The notes under the pieces: model-generated | Told to the model about the DNA's origin: nothing | Database searches by the model: none | Seen by the model: only the letters and a program-made list of their open reading frames with translations | NCBI RefSeq assembly: GCF_000334455.1 | Contig: NZ_BANX01000006.1 | Span: 1 to 64,000 of the forward strand | Length of the DNA stretch: 64,000 nucleotides | Reading direction: 5' to 3' | From: Gordonia soli NBRC 108243 | GTDB taxonomy: Bacteria; Actinomycetota; Actinomycetes; Mycobacteriales; Mycobacteriaceae | Translations under genes and position numbers: made by a program | In this document: positions 26,118 through 35,462 of the stretch, piece after piece | Numbering within the stretch: the stretch's first letter is position 1 | Layout of the letters: every line of letters starts with the position of its first letter

Positions 26118-27809
26118 ATGTGGGGGAGTCGGGTCGTCCGGACATCGGCGACGAATCGCGGCACAGACGTGGCAGCTGACCTGTCACGATCGAGTCGAGC
26201 GCGACATCCTCGGCGTCGGATGGTCGGGACCGGCGTCGGCGTCGTGGCACTGGTCGCCGGTCTGGTGTCGGTGACCGGACCGGCCGCGAGCGCCGCGCCG
26301 ACCGGTCCAGGACTGGCCTGGGGCGCATGCCCGTCCGGTCACGGGGTGTCGCCGTCGACGCATTGCGCCACCGTGCGGGTGCCACTCGATCACGCGCGAC
26401 CGACCGGCCCGACCATCGCGCTCACCGTGGCAAAGATCCCGGCCCGGGACCAGTCGCGGAAGCGTGGTGTGCTCGTGGGCAACCCGGGCGGTCCCGGCGG
26501 AGACGGCATCTCGATGTTCTCGTCGGTGCAGCCGCCTGAGGCCGTTCGCGACGAGTGGGATCTCGTGACCGTCCAACCTCGCGGACTGCCGGGTGGCACG
26601 CCGGTTCGCTGTGATCCCTTGTCGCCGAACGACCAGCGGATCTACACCGACTTCGGCGGGTTGGCGCGCGAGTCGTGTGAGAAGAACACCCCCGGCTACA
26701 CGCGCACCATCACCACCGAGAACACCGCTCGCGACATCGAGTCCGTCCGCGGTCTCCTGGGCGCGGATCGCATCAGCCTGTACGGCATCTCGTACGGAAC
26801 GCTGTTGATGTCGACGTATGCGACGCTGTTCCCGCAACACGTCGACCGTCTCGTGCTCGACTCCGGCGTCGACCCGGGATGGATCTGGAACGACGTGCTC
26901 GCCGAGCAGACCCCGCACTACCGCGCGCGGGTGTCGGTGATGATGGAGTGGATCGCGCAGCGCGACAATGTCTATCACCTGGGTAAGACGCCACTTCAGG
27001 TCTATCGTGCCTGGAGTGCGAAGGTGGCCGCGGAGGCGGGTGTGCCGCCGTCGGTGGCCGCGCCGCCCGCACGTGTCGGCGACGTCCCGCCTGCCCTGCG
27101 TGCCATCGCACAGCCCTACCTCGACGGTGTGAACGCCACTGCCGATGTCCGCGCGCGGGTGGAGAACCTCGTCGCGACCCTGACCACCCCGGGCAAGGTG
27201 CAGACGACGTCCCCGTTGCTGGCCCTGACCCGCGCCGGGGCGCCGGACCGCAACCTGTGGCCCACCATCGCCGGACGGATCAACGGATCGCTGAAGCCGC
27301 CACCACAGCTGCCCCGGAAGGTGCTCGAGTCCATCGTGGTCTCGCAGAACATGCAGCAGCTCATCCTGTGCAACGAGAACGCGGTTCCCGCTCGGCCGCA
27401 GGACATCCCGGCATCGTGGTACGCCAACTACATCGTCGGCGACGTCTTCGACTCGCCGGGACTGATCTATCGGTCGGGTATGGCGTGCGCGGGTGCGCCG
27501 CCGGTCACCCGTCCGATCACCCTCGCCAACAAGGGATTGCGGGTGACCCCGCTGCAGCTGCAGAGCATCGGTGACCCGCAGACCCCGTACGGCGGGTCGC
27601 TGTCGATGCGGCGGATGATGCGCAGTCATCTGATCACCGTCGGCGGTGGCGACCACGGTCAGCTGGGCAGGTCCAATCGTCCGCTCGACGCTGCGATCAC
27701 CGAGTACCTGCGCACCGGAGGCACGTCGGTGACCTCGGTGCCGCAGGCGCCGGTGACCGCGAATCCCAACGGTGTGGCGGGTAACTCGTTCATCGGCACG
27801 CAGGGGTGA
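26118..27809 (+). CDS. Secreted TAP-like alpha/beta-hydrolase (proline/tripeptidyl aminopeptidase type)
   Basis: A 563-residue exported hydrolase similar to the SCO-type tripeptidyl aminopeptidases and mycobacterial CaeA/Hip1 relatives. The signal peptide ends at about residue 60 (GPAASAAPT). The oxyanion-hole motif is GNPGGPGGDG (121-130), the nucleophile is in GISYGT (Ser225), and His is in GGDHGQ near the C-terminus, inside the TAP C-terminal domain. ATG 26118 is preceded by AGGGGG at about 9 bases. The next gene overlaps its stop by GTGA, so the two are coupled. It probably cleaves short peptides or esters in the envelope. Confidence 0.85.
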   Translation: MWGSRVVRTSATNRGTDVAADLSRSSRARHPRRRMVGTGVGVVALVAGLVSVTGPAASAAPTGPGLAWGACPSGHGVSPSTHCATVRVPLDHARPTGPTIALTVAKIPARDQSRKRGVLVGNPGGPGGDGISMFSSVQPPEAVRDEWDLVTVQPRGLPGGTPVRCDPLSPNDQRIYTDFGGLARESCEKNTPGYTRTITTENTARDIESVRGLLGADRISLYGISYGTLLMSTYATLFPQHVDRLVLDSGVDPGWIWNDVLAEQTPHYRARVSVMMEWIAQRDNVYHLGKTPLQVYRAWSAKVAAEAGVPPSVAAPPARVGDVPPALRAIAQPYLDGVNATADVRARVENLVATLTTPGKVQTTSPLLALTRAGAPDRNLWPTIAGRINGSLKPPPQLPRKVLESIVVSQNMQQLILCNENAVPARPQDIPASWYANYIVGDVFDSPGLIYRSGMACAGAPPVTRPITLANKGLRVTPLQLQSIGDPQTPYGGSLSMRRMMRSHLITVGGGDHGQLGRSNRPLDAAITEYLRTGGTSVTSVPQAPVTANPNGVAGNSFIGTQG

Positions 27810-28381
27810 CTTCTGCGGCCGAACTCCTCACGCCCGATGTCCGGGCGAGACTCGACGGGTTGGCTGCTGAACTCCACTCGGGCATCGTCGCCATCGACGG
27901 GCCGTCGGGTGCCGGGAAGTCGACGGTCGCGGACGCACTCGTCGGCCGACTGCGCCGGCGCGGCGTCGGCGTGGTGCTCATCCGCACCGACGACTACGCC
28001 ACCTGGGACGACCCGGTCGCGTGGTGGCCAGAACTCGAGACCGACATCCTCCATTCGTTCGTGCGTCGCCGCGACATCCGGCATCGACCGCGGGTGTGGC
28101 GGGACGGTGTTCCCGAGGTGGGCAGACCGGTCTGGATTCGCTGGGAACCGCTGCTGATCATCGAAGGGGTGTCGTCGGCGCGTCGGCGGATCGCCGACCG
28201 GCTGGACCACGCGTTGTGGCTGGATGGTGACACTGCGCCAGATCGTCTGGAGCGGACGGTCGCCCGTGACGGTGAGGACTCACGGGCCGATCTGCAGCGA
28301 TGGCAGCGGTTCGAGCAGGGGTGGTTCGCCGTCGACGAGACGCGGGCCCGGTGCCGGGTCCTGGACGAATCCTCGAGCTGA
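27806..28381 (+). CDS. P-loop nucleoside/uridine-kinase-like protein
   Basis: A 191-residue cytoplasmic protein with Walker A GPSGAGKST (about residues 33-41), then LIRTDDYATWDDPVAWW (the substrate-side acidic region of uridine-kinase-like folds), PLLIIEGVSSARR (Walker B equivalent) and DTAPDRLERTVARDGED, which resembles the lid. It belongs to the AAA/uridine kinase-like group; the phosphorylated substrate is unknown. The GTG start overlaps the peptidase stop by 4 bp. A similar small kinase-like gene often occurs singly in Mycobacteriales. Confidence 0.75.
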   Translation: MTSAAELLTPDVRARLDGLAAELHSGIVAIDGPSGAGKSTVADALVGRLRRRGVGVVLIRTDDYATWDDPVAWWPELETDILHSFVRRRDIRHRPRVWRDGVPEVGRPVWIRWEPLLIIEGVSSARRRIADRLDHALWLDGDTAPDRLERTVARDGEDSRADLQRWQRFEQGWFAVDETRARCRVLDESSS

Positions 28382-28488
28382 GTCGGCGGCGCGGTGGGGC
28401 GGTGAGTCGGCGGGGCGGTGAGTCAGGGTGACCCCGCAGTCGGAGAGATCCCGGCGTCCGCGGATCCGATCGGCCTAGCCTGGATGTG

Positions 28489-29226
28489 ATGGCCCGACGA
28501 ACCCGACCTCCGCGCAGCATCGCCGAGCTCGATGCTCGGCTGGTGGACTGCCGTGCCTGCCCGCGACTGGTGGCGTGGCGCGAGCAGGTCGCGCGCGAGA
28601 AGCGTGCCGCGTTCCGTGACCAGGACTACTGGGGTCGCCCCGTGCCAGGCATCGGGCCGCACGATGCTCGACTCCTGGTCGTCGGGCTGGCTCCGGCCGC
28701 GCACGGAGCCAATCGCACCGGGCGGATGTTCACCGGCGATCGCAGTGGGGACGTGCTGTTCGCCGCGATGTACGAGGCCGGGCTCACCAATCAGCCGACC
28801 TCGGTGTCGGCCGACGACGGTCTCGAGCTGTACGGCACCCGGATCACCGCGCCGGTCCACTGCGCGCCGCCGCAGAATAAGCCGACCCCCGACGAGCGGG
28901 ATCGATGCTCACACTGGTTGTACAGCGAGATCGAACTGCTCACCCCTACCGTGAGATCGGTGATCGCGCTCGGCGGTTTCGGGTGGCAGGTCGCGTTGCG
29001 GACCTTCGCCGGACTCGGCTGGGACGTCGGGCGGCCGTTGCCGAAGTTCGGGCACGGGGCACAGGCAGCGATTCGGCGTGGCGACGACGAGCTCACGCTG
29101 TTCGGTTGCTATCACGTCAGTCAGCAGAACACCTTCACCGGGCGGTTGACGCCGGCGATGGTGGTCGACGTGTTCGGGGCCGCAGCTGATCACGCCGGAA
29201 TCGACCGGGTCAGGGCCGGGCGCTGA
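28489..29226 (+). CDS. Uracil-DNA glycosylase, family 5 (UdgB type)
   Basis: A 245-residue DNA-repair enzyme that removes uracil and other deaminated bases. The N-terminal [15 protein letters not shown] has the first Cys pair of the Fe-S cluster. The family 5 active-site region is [27 protein letters not shown], with Ala/Gly where family 1 has a catalytic Asp. NAP...C-type residues ([24 protein letters not shown]) supply further cluster Cys, and the C-terminal [17 protein letters not shown] carries the His motif. An M. tuberculosis counterpart is Rv1259. A GTG one codon earlier could also serve as start. Confidence 0.92.
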   Translation: MARRTRPPRSIAELDARLVDCRACPRLVAWREQVAREKRAAFRDQDYWGRPVPGIGPHDARLLVVGLAPAAHGANRTGRMFTGDRSGDVLFAAMYEAGLTNQPTSVSADDGLELYGTRITAPVHCAPPQNKPTPDERDRCSHWLYSEIELLTPTVRSVIALGGFGWQVALRTFAGLGWDVGRPLPKFGHGAQAAIRRGDDELTLFGCYHVSQQNTFTGRLTPAMVVDVFGAAADHAGIDRVRAGR

Positions 29227-29266
29227 CGGCGGCTGGGCCCCCGGGCGGCCCGGCAGACAGTTCGGC

Positions 29267-29983
29267 TCAGCGGCGTCCGGCCGACAACCGTTCCGCGCGA
29301 AGGCGATCCACCTCGGGAAGGTCGAGCGGGTCGAGGTCGGTGCCGACAGCGGCCGCGAGCAGATGGTCGGCGAGCTGCGGATTGCGGGCGAGTGCCGGAC
29401 CGTGCATGTAGGTACCCAGCACTGACCCCTGCACGACGCCCTCGCCGCCGTCGCCGATCCCGTTGCCGACACCGTGACGTACGCGACCCAACGGTCGGGC
29501 ATCGGAACCGAGAGTTGTTCCGCCGCGATGGTTCTCGAATCCGGTCAGTTGTTCGGTGAGGCCCTCGACTGTCGGATCCGTGATGAGTTCGCCGATGCTG
29601 CGCTGCTCCTGAGGGGCCGTCGTCAGATCGAACAAGGAGATGCCCTCGACGCGTTCGCCCGCCGACGTCTCGTACCAATGGCCCAGCACCTGGATGGCCG
29701 CGCAGATCGCCAGCACCGGTCGTCCGGCCGCCGCGGCACGCTGGAGCCCGGGGTAGCGGGTCAGGTGGCGGGTGGCGAGTCGCTGCGCGTAATCCTCTGC
29801 GCCACCGAGGGTGTAGACGTCGAGCGACTCAGGGACCTCGTCGTCGAGGGTGATGGAGACGATCTCGGCGTCGATGCCGCGCATCCGCGCGCGCTGTCGG
29901 AGGATGAGGGCATTGCCGCCGTCGCCATAGGTGCCCATGACGTCGGGGAGCACCAGACCGATGCGCAATGTGGACTCGCTCAT
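29267..29983 (-). CDS. gatD: Lipid II amidotransferase glutaminase subunit GatD
   Basis: A 238-residue CobB/CobQ-like glutamine amidotransferase. It supplies ammonia to MurT for amidating D-Glu of lipid II to D-isoglutamine. The nucleophile is C94 in LAICAAIQVLG, the same position as in S. aureus GatD; His194 in GTYMHGPALARNP completes the dyad. LPDVMGTYGDGGNALIL is the diagnostic N-terminus. I prefer ATG 29983, with GGGAGG upstream, but ATG 30007 overlaps the murT stop (ATGA) and is also in frame. It corresponds to Rv3713. It should be essential with murT. Confidence 0.93.
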   Translation of the reverse strand: MSESTLRIGLVLPDVMGTYGDGGNALILRQRARMRGIDAEIVSITLDDEVPESLDVYTLGGAEDYAQRLATRHLTRYPGLQRAAAAGRPVLAICAAIQVLGHWYETSAGERVEGISLFDLTTAPQEQRSIGELITDPTVEGLTEQLTGFENHRGGTTLGSDARPLGRVRHGVGNGIGDGGEGVVQGSVLGTYMHGPALARNPQLADHLLAAAVGTDLDPLDLPEVDRLRAERLSAGRR

Positions 29984-30003
29984 GCTGCGACCTCCCGCTT
30001 CAC

Positions 30004-31296
30004 TCATCCGCCGACCTTCCGGGCACGCTCGGCGCGCTCCAGCGCGGTGCCGAGGTCGCGGAAGGCGGTGTAGTTCGCCAGCACCTCCACCCGCCCCGGC
30101 GGGCAGGATGCGATGGCCTGCAACGGGTCCGGCACGGTGGTGTGGGTCGCGCCGGCATAGAGCAGGCGGACGCTGAGGTCTGCTGCCCGCTCGCCCGCCG
30201 CGACCACCTGCATGGTCTCGAAGGCCTCGAATCGGACGTCCCACAACCAGGAGAGGTCCTCGCCGTCGGGTACCTGTCCGTTGACCGCGATCACCAGGCC
30301 GTCGGCATCCTGGTCGATCATCGACAACGCCTCCTGCCATCCGGCCGGGTTCTTGGCCAGCAGCGTGCGGACCGAGTGGTTGCCGATCTGATGGACGCCG
30401 TACCGGCCGGCCACCTCGCCGACCGTCCCGACGGCTGCGACCGCCTTCGCCGGATCGGCGCCCATCGCGACCGCACCGGCGACAGCCTGGGCAGCGTTGC
30501 CGCGGTTTGCCCGCCCAGGCACCGACAGTGTCATCGGAGCCTGGAAGCCGTTGGGGCCGTAGATGTTCTCGTCGTCGACCCACCAATCGGGGGTCGGGCG
30601 CCGGAAGTTCTCGTCGCCGGTGCTGCGCCAGTCGACGCCGTCCCGGACGATCGGTTCTCCGGTGCGCGGGCAGCTGACGGAGTCGCCGACCCAGGCCGCG
30701 CCGGCCGCCACCCACACGACCCGAGGGGCGTCGTACGCGGCCGAGGTGATCAACACGTCGTCGCAATTGGCGATGACGGTGGTCTCCCGGTGACGGGCGA
30801 TGCCTTCGCGCAACCGGCGCTCGATGATGTTGATCTCGCCCACGCGGTCGAGCTGATCACGCGAAAGGTTCAGCAGCACCAACACTTCCGGATCGACCGC
30901 ATCGCTGACATGGGGTACGTGGAGTTCGTCGACCTCCAGTGCGCACACCGGCGCCGACCGCTGGAGGCTCAGCGTCGCGATGATGCCCGCATCCATGTTG
31001 GCGCCGTCGGCCTGGGTGGCGACCTCGCCGAATTCTGCCAGTGCCGCCGCGGTCATGCGGGTGGTGGTCGACTTGCCGTTGGTGCCGGTGATCACCGCGG
31101 TACGCCGGCCTGCCGCCAGGCGGGACATGATCGACGGATCGATCTTCGCCGCGACGAGTCCGCCGATCATCGAGCCCTTGCCGCGTCCGGCGGTCCGAGA
31201 CGCCCACCGTGCGGCGGACGATGCGGCCAGGGCCAGCGTGGTTCGGGCCGGGAGGCGGCCGGAACCGGCCGTCGGAGTTCGGGCGGGGTCGGGCAT
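30004..31296 (-). CDS. murT: Lipid II isoglutaminyl synthase catalytic subunit MurT
   Basis: A 430-residue Mur-ligase-like enzyme that activates the alpha-carboxyl of D-Glu in lipid II for amidation with GatD. The ATP site is GTNGKSTTTR (71-80), followed by NMDAGI and LEVDELHVPHV, then SRDQLDRVGEI and the DUF1727 C-terminal domain (FEAFETMQVV... onward). The Cys4 zinc ribbon of some MurTs is not seen; only one Cys is in SCPRTGEPIV. ATG 31296 removes an 18-residue unlikely extension. It is the first gene of the murT-gatD operon and corresponds to Rv3712. Confidence 0.93.
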   Translation of the reverse strand: MPDPARTPTAGSGRLPARTTLALAASSAARWASRTAGRGKGSMIGGLVAAKIDPSIMSRLAAGRRTAVITGTNGKSTTTRMTAAALAEFGEVATQADGANMDAGIIATLSLQRSAPVCALEVDELHVPHVSDAVDPEVLVLLNLSRDQLDRVGEINIIERRLREGIARHRETTVIANCDDVLITSAAYDAPRVVWVAAGAAWVGDSVSCPRTGEPIVRDGVDWRSTGDENFRRPTPDWWVDDENIYGPNGFQAPMTLSVPGRANRGNAAQAVAGAVAMGADPAKAVAAVGTVGEVAGRYGVHQIGNHSVRTLLAKNPAGWQEALSMIDQDADGLVIAVNGQVPDGEDLSWLWDVRFEAFETMQVVAAGERAADLSVRLLYAGATHTTVPDPLQAIASCPPGRVEVLANYTAFRDLGTALERAERARKVGG

Positions 31297-31404
31297 GACG
31301 ACGAGTCTGTCACACGCGCGGAAGCGTCGTCGGAGCGCTGACCACGGCATCGATCGGCATCGGCGACGGACAGTGTGCGGACCAGGTGCAGTACGCTCGC
31401 GAAC

Positions 31405-32463
31405 GTGAGTCGGGCCACATCGGTGTCGTTACCCCTGTCGATCCGCGCCCAGCGCGCCTTCGGTCGAGTGGCCGGTCGCCTGCCTGACTCAGTGCTGGCA
31501 GCGGTCGGCACCCGCACGCGGGTCAATCGCGATGGCGATCGCTTGGCGCCGGAGATGGCCCTCGTCGGTCGGATCTCCCAGTACGTGCCGTACTACGACG
31601 TCAGCCGCGGCACCCTGGAGAACAGCCGTCGACGGATCGACCTCTCCGCAGCATCGTTCGGACCGAGGTTCGAGCCCTTCGCCGTAGAAGAGGACCTGGT
31701 GATCCCCGGTCCGGCCGGTCCCATCCCGGCGACCCGCTATCGCGCGAAGGTCGCATCGCGTGGTCTGGTGCTCTTCTTCCACGGTGGTGGATGGACGGTC
31801 GGGAGCCGGGCGAGCCACGACAGTCTCGTGCGGACGCTGGCGATCCGCACCGGTGCCGACGTGCTGTCGGTCGACTACCGGTTGGCGCCGGCGGCGCCGT
31901 TCCCGGCCGCCGCCGACGATGCGCTCGCAGCTTGGGACTTCGCGGTGCGCACCGCACCGCAGTGGGGGCTCGACCCCCATCGCATCGTCGTGGCAGGCGA
32001 CAGTGCCGGCGGCAACCTCGCGACCGTCATCAGCCAACAGGTGCGCGACCGTGAGGTGACCCCTCGTCTGCAGGTGCTGATCTATCCCGTCGTCGACCTG
32101 TCCACCAAGCGGCCGTCGTACCACGAGTTCGCGAGCGGCTACTACCTCGACGCCCGGTCGATGGACTTCTACACCGACAGCTACGTCCCCGACCATTCGT
32201 TGCGCACCGACCCCCGGGCGTCGCCGATGCTGGCGGATTCGCTGGCGGGTCTCGCGCCGACATACATCGTCGTCGCCGGATTCGACCCGCTCCGCGACGA
32301 GGGCATCGAGTACGCACGCCGTCTCGAGGAGGCGGGCAACGATGTCGTCCTCGATCGGGCGGGCACGCTGATCCACGGCTTCGCGAACCTCACGCTCATC
32401 AGTCCGGGTGCGCGCGTGGCGGTGGATCGCATCGGTGAGGCCATCGCCGACAGCCTGGCCTGA
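31405..32463 (+). CDS. HSL-family esterase/lipase (LipN/LipH-like)
   Basis: A 352-residue cytoplasmic carboxylesterase of the hormone-sensitive-lipase family. It has the oxyanion motif HGGGW (126-130), nucleophile GDSAGGN (Ser200), acid in GFDPLRDEG and His in LIHGFAN. A roughly 95-residue N-terminal cap precedes the core. GTG 31405 gives a normal family length; a further in-frame codon lies 30 bp upstream. The closeness to murT, divergent with about 108 bp between, means their promoters share this gap. It acts on short-chain esters by family. Confidence 0.85.
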   Translation: MSRATSVSLPLSIRAQRAFGRVAGRLPDSVLAAVGTRTRVNRDGDRLAPEMALVGRISQYVPYYDVSRGTLENSRRRIDLSAASFGPRFEPFAVEEDLVIPGPAGPIPATRYRAKVASRGLVLFFHGGGWTVGSRASHDSLVRTLAIRTGADVLSVDYRLAPAAPFPAAADDALAAWDFAVRTAPQWGLDPHRIVVAGDSAGGNLATVISQQVRDREVTPRLQVLIYPVVDLSTKRPSYHEFASGYYLDARSMDFYTDSYVPDHSLRTDPRASPMLADSLAGLAPTYIVVAGFDPLRDEGIEYARRLEEAGNDVVLDRAGTLIHGFANLTLISPGARVAVDRIGEAIADSLA

Positions 32464-32474
32464 CACGAGTGGAG

Positions 32475-33455
32475 TCAGCGAGCCGACGCGACCATCGGCT
32501 CGTCGCGGACATCTCGCCGCTCGCCGCCGTCGGCGTCGTGCTCAGCTCCGCTGTTCGACGGCGTGGCACTCGTCGACGGTCGCGCGAGAACTCCAGCGGC
32601 GCAACCGGTGATGACGATCGCGGCGCCGGCCAGCTCCACCATCGACGGTGCTTCGCGGAGGATGAGCCACGACGCCGTGATGCCGACGATGGGCACGAGC
32701 AGGGACAGCGGAGCCACTCGACTCGCCTCGTAGCGGGCCAGCAGGTGCGTCCACAGGCCAGAACCGGCGATGGTGCCCAGCAGGACGACGTACACCAGCC
32801 CACCGATCGCCAGCAGACCGTCGGCAGATCCCAGTGTGGTCAGCGATTCGACGCCGGCGGTGGGGCCTTCGAGCGCAAGACTCATCGCGAGGAACGGCAG
32901 CGGCGGGACCACCGACATCCACAGCGTCATCCGCAGCGCGTTGTCGGGGCGGGCTAGTCGACTGCCGATGTTGCCGAATGCCCATCCGAGCCCCGCGGCC
33001 ACGGTGAGCAGGACCGGGACGATGGCCCCGACGCCGAGTGCGCTGTGCGTCATCCGATCGGCTCCGATCACCACCATGCCCGCGACGGCGACCCCGATAC
33101 CGCCGATCTGCAACGGTGACATGCGTTCCCGGAGGAAGAGCACGCCGAGGAGCACGGTGAACGGCGCAGAGGACTGCAGCACCAGCGAGGCCAGTCCGGT
33201 CGGCATCCCAGTGTCCATCGCCAGGAACAGGAACGCGAACTGGGCGAATCCGAACCCGACCGCGTAGAGGAGGAACCACCGCTTGCGGACCTGGGGGAAG
33301 GGCACGAACAGGATGACCGGGACAGCCATGACCGCGAACCGCAGGGCGGCGAAGAAGAACGGCGGGAAGTGGTCGAGGCCGAAGCGGATGGCGATGAAGT
33401 TGAGTCCCCACAACACCACGACCGTCAGCCCCAGCATTCTGTCGCGGGTGCTCAT
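32475..33455 (-). CDS. EamA/DMT-family transporter
   Basis: A 326-residue membrane protein with ten helices as two EamA repeats (LGLTVVVLWGLNFIAIRFGL at the start; VLLTVAAGLGWAFGNIGSR opening the second half). It resembles E. coli EamA/YdeD, which exports amino acid metabolites such as O-acetylserine. The last 35 residues are hydrophilic and not conserved. It is divergently placed from an AraC-family gene (33629), a common exporter-regulator pairing, so it may export a compound the regulator senses. It converges on the esterase gene with an 11-bp gap. Confidence 0.85.
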   Translation of the reverse strand: MSTRDRMLGLTVVVLWGLNFIAIRFGLDHFPPFFFAALRFAVMAVPVILFVPFPQVRKRWFLLYAVGFGFAQFAFLFLAMDTGMPTGLASLVLQSSAPFTVLLGVLFLRERMSPLQIGGIGVAVAGMVVIGADRMTHSALGVGAIVPVLLTVAAGLGWAFGNIGSRLARPDNALRMTLWMSVVPPLPFLAMSLALEGPTAGVESLTTLGSADGLLAIGGLVYVVLLGTIAGSGLWTHLLARYEASRVAPLSLLVPIVGITASWLILREAPSMVELAGAAIVITGCAAGVLARPSTSATPSNSGAEHDADGGERRDVRDEPMVASAR

Positions 33456-33628
33456 CTGTCCATCGTGGGTTGAGTCTGAGTGAAGGACAATCGAAATTAA
33501 TCACCGTGACGATGTAGAAGATCTGAACTGAGGAGACGGCGTGGTCCCGCTCACGCTGTTCATTCGCGCTCATCCGATCGGACGCGCCGGAGCGGATTCG
33601 GTGAGCGTCTCGGGCGTACCGTCGAGCC

Positions 33629-34384
33629 GTGGACTGGGAGGGGCAGGCATTCCTCGGCGTCGGGGCACTGGTCTATGTCGGGACGGTCGGGCACACCACA
33701 ACGCACCTGCACGCCGCGCACCAGATCCTGTCCGTCTCCGATGGCGGACGCGTGACCGTCGACCTCGATGACGAGACCATCGGCCCGACGTCGTCGATGG
33801 TCATCCCCGGAGGCGTCGCACACGCCCTCCGTCCAGTGGACCCGCGTGTGACGGCGGTGTCGGTCTATGTCGACGTCGACACCGTGCGGGGGCATCTCAT
33901 CGGCGACGCCATCGCGGACACGTCACCGTGGGAGTGGTCCGACCTGCCGTCGTCGGTCGTCGGGGAGTGGCATCGCGGATCGGTCCGCGATGCCGACGAC
34001 GCTGGTCGGCGCATCGTCGACTTCCTCGGTGCGCCGGAGGTTCATCCGGATGCGATGGGTGTGCATCCGTTCGTGACAGCCGCAGTCGATGCGGTGTCGC
34101 GGCGGCTCCCTGACCGTGTGACGCTCGCCGAAGTCGCTGCGCAGGTGAATGTCTCGGTGCCGCATCTGAGTCGTCTGTGGCGCGACGACCTGCGTATCTC
34201 GTTCCCGGCATGGGTGCGGTGGGCGCGTCTGCGTTCCGCCGCGACACTGATCGGGGGCGGTGCCACGATCACCGACGCCGCCCACGGAGCGGGATTCGCC
34301 GACGGCGCCCATGCGAGTCGGGTCTGCCGGGAGATGTTCGGACTCTCGCCACTGGAGTTGTCCACCGGGGTCGTCGTCATCTGA
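33629..34384 (+). CDS. AraC-family transcriptional regulator
   Basis: A 251-residue regulator with an N-terminal cupin-like sensing domain (HTTTHLHAAHQILSVSDGGRVTVDLDD and MVIPGGVAHALRP) and a C-terminal double HTH: RVTLAEVAAQVNVSVPHLSRLWRDDL, then ITDAAHGAGFADGAHASRVCREMFGLSP. The short cupin with paired His is typical of regulators next to EamA exporters. It starts with GTG and is separated from the transporter start by 173 bp, where its sites should lie. Confidence 0.85.
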   Translation: MDWEGQAFLGVGALVYVGTVGHTTTHLHAAHQILSVSDGGRVTVDLDDETIGPTSSMVIPGGVAHALRPVDPRVTAVSVYVDVDTVRGHLIGDAIADTSPWEWSDLPSSVVGEWHRGSVRDADDAGRRIVDFLGAPEVHPDAMGVHPFVTAAVDAVSRRLPDRVTLAEVAAQVNVSVPHLSRLWRDDLRISFPAWVRWARLRSAATLIGGGATITDAAHGAGFADGAHASRVCREMFGLSPLELSTGVVVI

Positions 34385-34431
34385 TCGATCCGTTCAAGCC
34401 GCGAGCGCATTTCGTCGGCGAAGGTCGATTC

Positions 34432-35367
34432 ATGACCACATCCATCGTCCGATACGGCTACGCACCGTTCATGCTTCTCGGGATCAACGGCACGGCAATC
34501 ACACTTGCCGCGGTGAGCGCCCCCAAGATCCTCCTCCTCGGAGTGCTCGGCGTCGCGGTTGTCGCATCGTTTGCCGCCGAGAGACTCGCGCCCTACGAAC
34601 GATCGTGGAACGAGTCGCAGCACGACTCGGTGCGTGATGCTGTCCATGTCTTCGTGAACGAGACCCTGATCTTGGTCAGTGTCGCGATCATCCCTATCCT
34701 TGCCGCCCTCCGTGGCGGTCACGTCTGGTGGCCGACGTCCTGGCCGCTCTGGGCGCAGGTTCTCATCTCGATCGTGGTGGCGGACTTCGGGATAACGATC
34801 GTCCACATGCTCAGCCACCGGTACGGGTGGATGTGGCGACTGCATGCGGTGCACCACAGTGTGACGCGGTGCTACGGACTGAACGGCCTCATGAAGCATC
34901 CGGTCCACCAGACGCTCGAGATGGTGGGCGGCGTGGCGCCGCTGATCGTCCTGGGCATCCCCACGCCCGTCGCATCGGCGCTCGCGGTGTGTGTGGCCGT
35001 ACAGCTGCTGATGCAGCACTCGAACGCCGACTACCGGGTCGGGCGCCTACGGTATGTGTTGGCACTCAACGAAGGACACCGATTCCATCATCTGCGAGAT
35101 GCCGGTGCGGGTGACGTCAACTTCGGTCTCTTCACGCTGCTCTGGGACCATCTGGCCGGCACCTTCTCCTACGATCCGACCCGCCGGTTCACGACCGCAG
35201 ATCTCGGGATGGCGGCCAAACCCGACTATCCGACGCGCTACGTCGAGCAGCTCACCACACCGTTCCGGGCAGCCGGCGCATGCGGCCCCATGGGGCCGCT
35301 CCCGAGGAAGCCGTGGCGGGCGAGGTTCTCCGCGACGACACCGCCGGCACGTGCGGATGGCGCCTGA
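34432..35367 (+). CDS. Sterol desaturase / fatty acid hydroxylase-family membrane enzyme
   Basis: A 311-residue membrane diiron enzyme. The eight-His motif set is present: HMLSH (125-129), HAVHH (138-142), H156 and H159 in KHPVHQ, and HRFHH (216-220), which bind two irons. Three to four helices frame these motifs. Family members hydroxylate or desaturate sterols, fatty acids or carotenoids. ATG 34432 is chosen because earlier frame sequence overlaps the AraC gene. It lies 47 bp after the AraC stop, so the regulator may control it. A hairpin terminator follows at 35396. Confidence 0.85.
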   Translation: MTTSIVRYGYAPFMLLGINGTAITLAAVSAPKILLLGVLGVAVVASFAAERLAPYERSWNESQHDSVRDAVHVFVNETLILVSVAIIPILAALRGGHVWWPTSWPLWAQVLISIVVADFGITIVHMLSHRYGWMWRLHAVHHSVTRCYGLNGLMKHPVHQTLEMVGGVAPLIVLGIPTPVASALAVCVAVQLLMQHSNADYRVGRLRYVLALNEGHRFHHLRDAGAGDVNFGLFTLLWDHLAGTFSYDPTRRFTTADLGMAAKPDYPTRYVEQLTTPFRAAGACGPMGPLPRKPWRARFSATTPPARADGA

Positions 35368-35395
35368 CCGGATCGCACTCCCGCTCACGCAAGTC

Positions 35396-35428
35396 GTTCC
35401 CGCTCATCGGAGTCGGATGAGCGGGAAC
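35396..35428. terminator. Bidirectional hairpin terminator
   Basis: GTTCCCGCTCATC (35396-35408) and its exact reverse complement (35416-35428) form a 13-bp stem with a 7-base loop. It sits between the convergent hydroxylase gene and the LLM oxidoreductase gene, so it fits termination on both strands. There is no U-tract. Confidence 0.7.
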
Positions 35429-35462
35429 GAGATCGATGAGCCGGAGCTCGTCGACGCAGACC